Source: Oryza sativa Japonica Group
Lineage: Eukaryota; Streptophyta; Magnoliopsida; Poales; Poaceae
Reading direction: 5' to 3'
Assembly (NCBI RefSeq): GCF_034140825.1
Contig: NC_089040.1
Coordinates: forward strand, 1,731,501 to 1,795,500
Length of the DNA stretch: 64,000 nucleotides
Shown here: positions 58,401 to 64,000 of the stretch, in pieces
Layout of the letters: every line of letters begins with the position of its first letter
How positions within the stretch are numbered: the stretch's first letter is position 1
Program-made: the position numbers and the translations under genes
Notes under the pieces: model-generated
Seen by the model: only the letters and a program-made list of their open reading frames with translations
The model's database searches: none
What the model was told of the DNA's origin: nothing

Positions 58401-58571
58401 TGGGATAGGTTATTGGAGGAGGCAAAGGTCAATGTCACTCCAGGTTCATCTTGCCATTGCATCGAGCCTGGATGGTTCAGGTGTTGCTTCACGACATTGA
58501 GCGAACATGATATCCCTGTCTTAGTGCAAAGGCTCAGGACGATTACAGATAGCCATAAACCGAATCATTGA
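55418..58571 (+). CDS. OsACS6: ACC-synthase-like PLP enzyme of the ACS10/12 class, probably an aminotransferase
   Basis: Four exons give 542 residues: 55418-55876, 55978-56127, 57470-57630 and 57713-58571. The N-terminal ~120 residues precede the enzyme fold and include a Lys-rich tract (KKKKKR) and a hydrophobic stretch GLVLGSLIPCALFYFF near residues 47-62. The fold starts near GIIQLGLAENY. Fold-type I PLP motifs are SGATPAMEIL, PYYPGWDRD, NPNNPTG near residue 296, SDEVFAG, GLSKDLSLAGFRVG (PLP lysine), and WFRCCF with the carboxylate-binding Arg. True ACC synthases have NPSNPLGT and a YHG-containing motif; here the motifs read NPNNPTG and AYQPYDG. Arabidopsis relatives ACS10 and ACS12 lack ACC synthase activity and act as amino-acid aminotransferases, so the ACS name is probably misleading. 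Intron 2 holds a 17-base C run near 56143-56159. Confidence 0.93.
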
Positions 58572-59548
58572 AACACCAGGATTATCCTCTCGAGCTTGTC
58601 ATGGAATGGAATAACTGCTTTGCCAGGTACTCCACAGAGAATCCAGGGGGCATAGAGGAAAAAGATGGTATAATCCTTCTTTACCATGGGAACTACTCCT
58701 AACAACCAGTAGGAGCAATCGTACGCCTTTGCTGGAACAAAGACAAATCAGGACCATGTTTGTATTGATCTGTTGAAGAACAACAGTTCTTTTGAAAGTT
58801 GTTGCTGAGTTGCTTTTATTGATCTGTAGGTCTCAGCTGCTTCCATTGTAGGGGTTTCAGATAGAAAATTGCCCATCTGTTGATAGGTTAAATCAAGCAT
58901 AAGTTCATTCTCTCTGTAGGTCCATTGTGACATAAGCTAGTGTTGGGTTTTTGTTTTGTGAGTTTGTAAATCAGTTCCTGCTTGTGCCAGGGTTTTGGAC
59001 GCGACTCATATGTTGTCATCAAAATTATTTATTTATTGGGGTTCATTTTTGTCACTAGAACAGTTTCACAAACAATGGAACAATCATGCATAGGAAAAAA
59101 AGAACATGTTGGTTACAGAATTCAGATGAAATGTATTGCAAAAGCCCTATTTGATCAGTTTTTTTCTTGTGTGGCCGTTGTCTCCTATCTCCAGAAACAA
59201 ATATTCAAACGCAAAACTCAGGAGCTGACAAACCGTGAAGAAATAAATAAAGGAGTTAGAAGTAGTTTATAGATAAAATTATATTTATGTTTATATGAAA
59301 AGATAACTTATCAATAATTTATTATAGGTAAACTTTTATATCCTGTTATTAATGGTTTAAAAACAAATGCTGAAAAATAGAATATGAGAAGACCTTAAAA
59401 TCAATTTACAATTGAAGTTTTATAATTTAACTATAACTGATAAGCTACTAATAAGTACTACTTTTTTTAGAGATAATGAGAGGCTAAAAACTTTTTCAGA
59501 GGTAAAGAGGCTAAAAACTTGAAAGATACAAATCAAATTTGTTAGCTA
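58572..59548. other. OsACS6 3' UTR and intergenic sequence
   Basis: The first ~300-400 bp are probably 3' UTR. Further on (about 59230-59450) lies an AT-rich eroded repeat like those at 12690 and 54600. No gene was seen. Confidence 0.4.
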
Positions 59549-60328
59549 CCTCCGTCTCTAAATATTTGACGCTGTTGATTTTTTTAAAAAATATGTTTAA
59601 GTGTTATTTAAAAATTTTATAAAATATGTAAAACTATATGTATATATTAACAATAAATTAAATAATAAGAAAAAAATAATTACTTAATTTTTTTAAAGAG
59701 TAAATTTCACTTTGGTCAACCTTTATTTACCAAAATTTCACATTGGACTAGAGTTAGACTTGTATTTTCACTTAACACCATATATAGTTACCATCATTTA
59801 CACTTTGGACTGGGTTTCACAAATCACACATAGTATAATGATTATAGATCTGATCTCATTTCTTTTTTGTGTTAGAAAACTTAGAATTCAACAATTTGTA
59901 CTAACACTACAATTGGGTATTGTAAAACATGTAATATATTTTCTAAAAAAATAGTTCTTAAACTCAATATTTCTCCAATTTTGTCTCTAGTATAAGGGTT
60001 GTGAATGTTCATATGTAGTAGTAATGAAGTCCCATTAATCTGATAGGATATCCTGTAACATGTTACAATCATTGTTCTTGCGCTAAGCATATTTGCATGG
60101 CAAAAATTTCCATATCATTGTTTCTTGTAAAATACTAAGCACCTAGACAACAACTCGTGTGATGGTAACTATAAAACCAGGTCTAAAGTGCAAAGAACGG
60201 TAATTATACGTGGTGTTAAGTGAAGACATGAGCTTAGCCCTAGCCCAATGTGAAATTTTGGTCAATAAACATGATCCAAAGTGAAATTTAATCTTTTTTA
60301 AATAAAACGAAGGTCAAACATAATGGAG
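59549..60328. mobile_element. Stowaway-like MITE split by a Mutator-type insertion
   Basis: The left part begins CCTCCGTCTCTAAATATTTGAC after TA. The right part ends ACGAAGGTCAAACATAATGGAG before the TA at 60329-60330. The middle is the 596-bp insertion at 59698-60293. That TA also serves as the left flank of the next Stowaway. Confidence 0.6.
59698..60293. mobile_element. Mutator-type MITE, 596 bp
   Basis: The ends GAGTAAATTTCACTTTGG and CCAAAGTGAAATTTAATC are inverted repeats that extend inward (CCAAAATTTCACATTGG against its complement). The flanks TTTTTTAAA at 59689-59697 and 60294-60302 form a 9-bp duplication, diagnostic of the Mutator superfamily. Confidence 0.82.
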
Positions 60329-60330
60329 TA

Positions 60331-60564
60331 CTCCCTCCGTTTTTTAATAGATGACGCCGTTGACTTTTTATCACATGTTTAACCATTCGTCTTATTCAAA
60401 AAATTTATGTAATTATAATTTATTTTGTTATGAGTTGTTTTATCACTCATAGTACTTTAAGTATGATTTATATCATATACATTTGCATAAAATTTTTGAA
60501 TAAGACGAATGGTCAAATATGTGAGAAAAGGTTAACGGCGTCATCTATTAAAAAACGGAGGTAG
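60331..60564. mobile_element. Stowaway MITE, 234 bp
   Basis: The ends CTCCCTCCGTTTTTTAATAG and CTATTAAAAAACGGAGGTAG carry TA flanks (60329-60330 and 60565-60566). The whole element forms a hairpin. It ends about 140 bp before the PPIL3 start codon. A related copy lies at 47350-47568. Confidence 0.87.
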
Positions 60565-60705
60565 TATTTGTCAGTGCGAATTCTCGATCCATAAAAATGG
60601 CGGCCCAGCCCAACCCACCAAACCGTCTTCCCCAAAGACTCGAGACTTCTCTACGCTTCTCCTCGCCGCCGAAACGAAGCAACCCGTCGCCTCGCCGCCG
60701 CCGCC

Positions 60706-61277
60706 ATGGTAAGCCCTCGCCGCTCGAATCTCACTCTCCCTCACCGGAAAATCTCTTCCCTGTGGCTGACCGGAGGACCGATTGATCTCCGCCGCAGTCG
60801 GTGACGCTGCACACGAATCTCGGGGACATCAAGTGCGAGGTGTTCTGCGACCAGGCGCCGCGGACGGCGGAGAACTTCCTGGCGCTGTGCGCGAGCGGCT
60901 ACTACGACGGCACCATCTTCCACCGCAACATCAAGGGGTTCATGATCCAGGGCGGCGACCCGACGGGCACGGGGAAGGGGGGCACCTCGATCTGGGGGAA
61001 GAAGTTCGCCGACGAGTTCAGGGAGTCGCTCAAGCACAACGCCCGCGGGGTGATGTCGATGGCGAACAGCGGGCCCAACACCAACGGGAGCCAGTTCTTC
61101 ATCACCTACGCCAAGCAGCCTCACCTCAACGGCCACTACACCGTGTTCGCCAAGGTCATCCATGGATTCGAGGTGCTCGACCTCATGGAGAAGGCGCAGA
61201 CGGGGCCCGGCGACCGCCCCCTCGCCGAGATCAGGCTCAACCGCGTCACCATCCACGCCAACCCTCTCGCCAACTAA
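60706..61277 (+). CDS. PPIL3-type cyclophilin (peptidyl-prolyl cis-trans isomerase)
   Basis: Two exons give 160 residues. The first coding exon contributes only the ATG (60706-60708), followed at once by GTAAGC; exon 2 is 60798-61277. The protein is one cyclophilin domain: SVTLHTNLGDIK, FHRNIKGFMIQGGDPTGTG with catalytic Arg44 and Phe49, IWGKKFADEF, MANSGPNTNGSQFFIT, and a final ITIHANP-like VTIHANPLAN. The Trp of cyclophilin A that binds cyclosporin is His here (PHLNGHYTVF), as in PPIL3. Human PPIL3 (161 residues) aligns nearly end to end, and relatives are linked to spliceosomes. The start is supported by the match of MSVTLHT to the animal proteins. GGCCCAGCCCA lies about 100 bp upstream. 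Confidence 0.95.
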
Positions 61278-61524
61278 TCCTATCTACTCCATCTAGTTTA
61301 AAATCTTTGGAATTCTGATTGCTTTTTTCTGTGTGGATGTGTTGTGTTCTGCTGCTATCTGAATCTTTGTTGCAAGAACACCGTACAAACTGAGTCTGTA
61401 ACTGATATCCCAAAAAGTGTTTGGCTTCACGATTGATGCATCTGCAGACTTGGGTTTTGTGATTGTGTTTTCATGTTTCAACTGGCTGTGTGATCTATGG
61501 CTAAGTACATCAATTAAGCTACTA
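61278..61524. other. 3' UTR of the PPIL3 gene
   Basis: T-rich sequence follows the stop codon and runs to the Stowaway element. No other feature was seen. Confidence 0.45.
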
Positions 61525-61798
61525 CTCCCTCTGGTTCTATAATAATTGACTTTTTTTTTTATAAGGTTGAGATCAAACTTTTATAACTTTGGTCGTCATC
61601 AATAATAACTTTAAAAATATTTAGTTTAAAGAAACTAGAATAACATATATAGATTTTTCTTTCAAAACACTATAATAAAAGTAAACATGTATTTATTTCT
61701 TGTGTATATTATAATCGAAAAATAAGGTTAAATGTATATTTTGTATATTGTGTTATTATCTAAAACGTCAATTAAAATTAAATCGAAATCGGAGTGAG
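61525..61798. mobile_element. Stowaway MITE, 274 bp
   Basis: The left end CTCCCTCTGGTTC and right end GAAATCGGAGTGAG are imperfect inverted repeats with TA flanks (61523-61524 and 61799-61800). The interior is very AT-rich. Confidence 0.75.
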
Positions 61799-62388
61799 TA
61801 ACAGATATTGATTGATACAAAGTGGCATGATTTAGCTAACTGAATCCTGTAGAGTTTGGGGATTTCTGTTGTTTCTTGCAGGCCTCTTGTCAGAGTAGCA
61901 TCATGTACAGATTCCCTTGAAAAACAGATGTTGTGCAAGCAGCCTTCCGAACGAGCAAAAAAATGTTGGTATGAATCGTTTGGTGGCAACTGAATGTTTA
62001 GCTTCACATTCAGTCAGTTGCTAGCTACCAAACGATTCAGGCAAATGGCCTCTTCGACAAATATGCCATTCACTACTGGTCTACTACCACATAAATCTGG
62101 TTGTCAAACTATACAATGATCTGACGATGAATACCTGCAGACTACGGTTACATTTTTTAATTCTCGTGGGCTGCAGCGTTCTAGAGCCACGAGAAAATTC
62201 AGAGTTCAGAACGGGAGAGAAGAACCTACAGAACTTTAAACACAAAATTCTACCTACATCCGCTACAAACCAATGACAACCTTACAAAGACTGGCCCTAG
62301 CAAAGGGTTTAGGGAATGCAGGAGAAGCAAGATTTGCCTGATCTTCCCCATCTTTCCAGCTTGAATCACATCCGCGTTCATCAGCAAG
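61799..62388. other. 3' region of the BBR/BPC gene
   Basis: This lies between the Stowaway and the stop codon of the minus-strand GAGA-binding factor and probably includes its 3' UTR. A palindromic pair (ACGATTTGGTGGCAACTGAA-like at 61975 with CTACCAAACGATTC at 62025) forms a local hairpin. No gene is visible. Confidence 0.45.
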
Positions 62389-63315
62389 CTACCGGATGGT
62401 GATGTACCGGTTTGTACCATGCTTAGCCCAGTGGTCCTTGAGGTCGACCGGCGTCGAGAGATCATGACCTTCGGCCGCTAGTCGGCTCAGCAGCTTTGTG
62501 AAGGCACCGCCGCTCATCTTCCGTCCCCCCATGCGAGCATGCCGCTTGTTCGGCATCACTGGGAGTGGGTACATGGAAATGTTCATGGTGCAACATGATG
62601 ATTGCCATCCCCCGTTTCCCCACTTGTAGCATTGGCGAAGCTTCCCCGTGCATGAACAGGCAGGCGCGGGCATCGTGGAATCATCAAACGCAACTTGATT
62701 CAGACCAAGGTTTTGGTCCTTCCACTCGTTCTTCATCACAGAAGCATGAGCAGAATCATCTCCACAACCAGACATCCCGACATTCTTCCAGTCACCAGAA
62801 GGTTTCTTGGTTTTCCGGAGCACACCTGATGGCCTCTTCAATGGAGAGGCTTGGGAACTATTCTTCTTTGGCCTCTTTGCTTTTCCAGCACTCCCTGGAG
62901 CTGTTGAGATAGGGTATGCTTCTGATATGTGCATTTCTCTAGCATGATCATATGGAGAATCTGCCAGTTGCAGCGGTGATGACTGAGCATGAGAAAGCTG
63001 GTCGTGGTGGTGGATGTTCTTTGATCCGCTGAGAGATCCTTGGGGGAATCCATTCCCGTTATTCATGTTCAATCCGTTTGTACGTGCTAACTCAAGAGCA
63101 GCAAGGGCATTGTCCCTTTCCACGACTGCAGCATTACGCTCAGCCATTGCAGCATCCCGTTGAGTAAACGCCATATCGCGCTCAGCTATGGCTGCCTTCT
63201 TCTCAGCCAGAGCATGGTCCCTTTCTCGGATGGCATTATCTCTATCATTCATCAGTGCCAAGAGATTCATACTTTGATGGTCCTTCAGATGCCTTTGGGT
63301 CTGGGGCATCATCCA
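62389..63315 (-). CDS. BBR/BPC GAGA-binding transcription factor, main exon (5' end outside window)
   Basis: This exon starts after a CAG acceptor at 63316-63318 and encodes WMMPQTQRH onward, 308 residues to the stop. Upstream coding exons are not visible before the window edge, so the gene is partial here. A stretch of about 60 residues repeats AERD-A/RDAA-AERN-AA units and forms an alanine-rich coiled coil like that of group II BPC proteins, which drives dimerisation. A basic nuclear segment ([19 protein letters not shown]) follows. The C-terminal DNA-binding domain has [35 protein letters not shown] and [13 protein letters not shown], the conserved BPC zinc-finger-like fold. These plant proteins bind (GA)n repeats and recruit Polycomb or activate homeotic genes. 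Confidence 0.94.
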   Translation of the reverse strand, partial: WMMPQTQRHLKDHQSMNLLALMNDRDNAIRERDHALAEKKAAIAERDMAFTQRDAAMAERNAAVVERDNALAALELARTNGLNMNNGNGFPQGSLSGSKNIHHHDQLSHAQSSPLQLADSPYDHAREMHISEAYPISTAPGSAGKAKRPKKNSSQASPLKRPSGVLRKTKKPSGDWKNVGMSGCGDDSAHASVMKNEWKDQNLGLNQVAFDDSTMPAPACSCTGKLRQCYKWGNGGWQSSCCTMNISMYPLPVMPNKRHARMGGRKMSGGAFTKLLSRLAAEGHDLSTPVDLKDHWAKHGTNRYITIR

Positions 63316-64000
63316 CTGAAAAAAACATTGAGTGGATATATTAGTTGACATGGTTGGCACATTCTTTTAGAGAATGATTCTTTATAACAACTATCTTCAG
63401 AGAACTTTCATAAATGAAATCAATACATGCTGGTAAATCAGTTCATAATGTTATTTGTTTTGTTTGTGATCTAGCTGAAAAGTTATACATTTAAAGCTGA
63501 ACAGTGCACATTTCTGAAAGATCTTTTGGAGGTTGCAATATCCACCTCCTGCTATAACAAGGACATACATAGCACAGAAAACGTAGAAGAAAAGGACAAA
63601 AAAAGCTCGCAACATGAAAAGATACATCAGCCTGAAGCTAGTTCATAAAACTCAGATTGGACACAGACACAGACATAACACAAATGTTCCACAAGAAATG
63701 CATGTTCCCTGCAAGCCAGCATTCACACTTGTAAAGCATAAATTACAATCTAACAGAACTGAGTTATCCTGTAAATTGCAAGAGAACTAGGACCATCTAG
63801 AGCACTTATGTGAGATATCTTATTGACAAAGAATAAGATAGGTAAAGCCTATGTAAACAATAGTGCTACGAATGCATGCTAAACGCAAGCTACACCAAAA
63901 GGTCTATTTTCTTAAAATCATGATTGACATAATTACATTGGACCCGCAGTAATTAATTTCCAACATGGAAAGCAGTTAAATACCACACGCACCATAATAC
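63316..64000 (-). other. Intron of the BBR/BPC gene
   Basis: AT-rich sequence upstream of the acceptor shows no coding signal on the minus strand to the window edge. It is most likely intron or 5' UTR intron of the GAGA-binding factor. Confidence 0.6.

Noticed and set aside
60741-61318. Frames of 171 and 178 codons overlapping the cyclophilin
   Set aside because: They are shadows; the cyclophilin frame matches a known family over its full length.

Overview
The window is plant nuclear DNA and almost certainly rice (Oryza sativa, or a very close relative). The signs are GT-AG introns, GC-rich first exons next to AT-rich introns, and dense Stowaway, Tourist, hAT, Mutator and Helitron elements of the kinds typical of rice. 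From memory of rice gene order, the genes match the short arm of chromosome 6 around Os06g0129700-Os06g0130600. No database was consulted, so that placement is recall and not a search result.

Layout. 0.3-2.7 kb (-): a NUDX14-like plastid Nudix hydrolase. 2.8-5.7 kb: a 2.2-kb non-autonomous Helitron sitting inside an inverted-repeat sequence. 5.9-7.2 kb (+): a basic CCDC137-like, probably nucleolar protein. 7.9-11.3 kb (-): a CYP704-type cytochrome P450. 11.4-13.2 kb: three MITEs. 14.1-21.3 kb (+): a MIT plus AAA ATPase of the spastin/Vps4 (meiotic) clade, recognised as LRD6-6, whose large intron 2 holds one hAT element inserted into another. 21.3-31.3 kb: 10 kb with no convincing gene but several MITEs. 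31.3-37.5 kb (+): an ERECTA-family receptor kinase (OsERL) built of 26 exons, 20 of which each encode one leucine-rich repeat. 39.7-45.6 kb (-): a short TPX2-like microtubule protein. 45.6-55.4 kb: a transposon-rich stretch with Stowaways, Tourists, hAT, a long-TIR Mutator-like element and a probable Pack-MULE. 55.4-58.6 kb (+): OsACS6, an ACC-synthase-like protein whose motifs look like those of an aminotransferase. 59.5-60.6 kb: a nested Mutator/Stowaway cluster. 60.7-61.3 kb (+): a PPIL3-type cyclophilin. 62.4-63.3 kb (-): the main exon of a BBR/BPC GAGA-binding factor whose 5' end lies outside the window.

The genes do not form a pathway; this is ordinary plant synteny. Exon boundaries were assigned by hand from splice sites and reading-frame continuity. 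In each gene model the summed exon lengths stay in frame from ATG to stop. No RNA gene, LTR retrotransposon, CRISPR array or prokaryotic feature was supported. The points of most interest are the nested transposons with clean target-site duplications, the internal repeat arrays of the Helitron, the gene-capturing Mutator-like element, the one-exon-per-LRR structure of OsERL, and the non-canonical active-site motifs of OsACS6.
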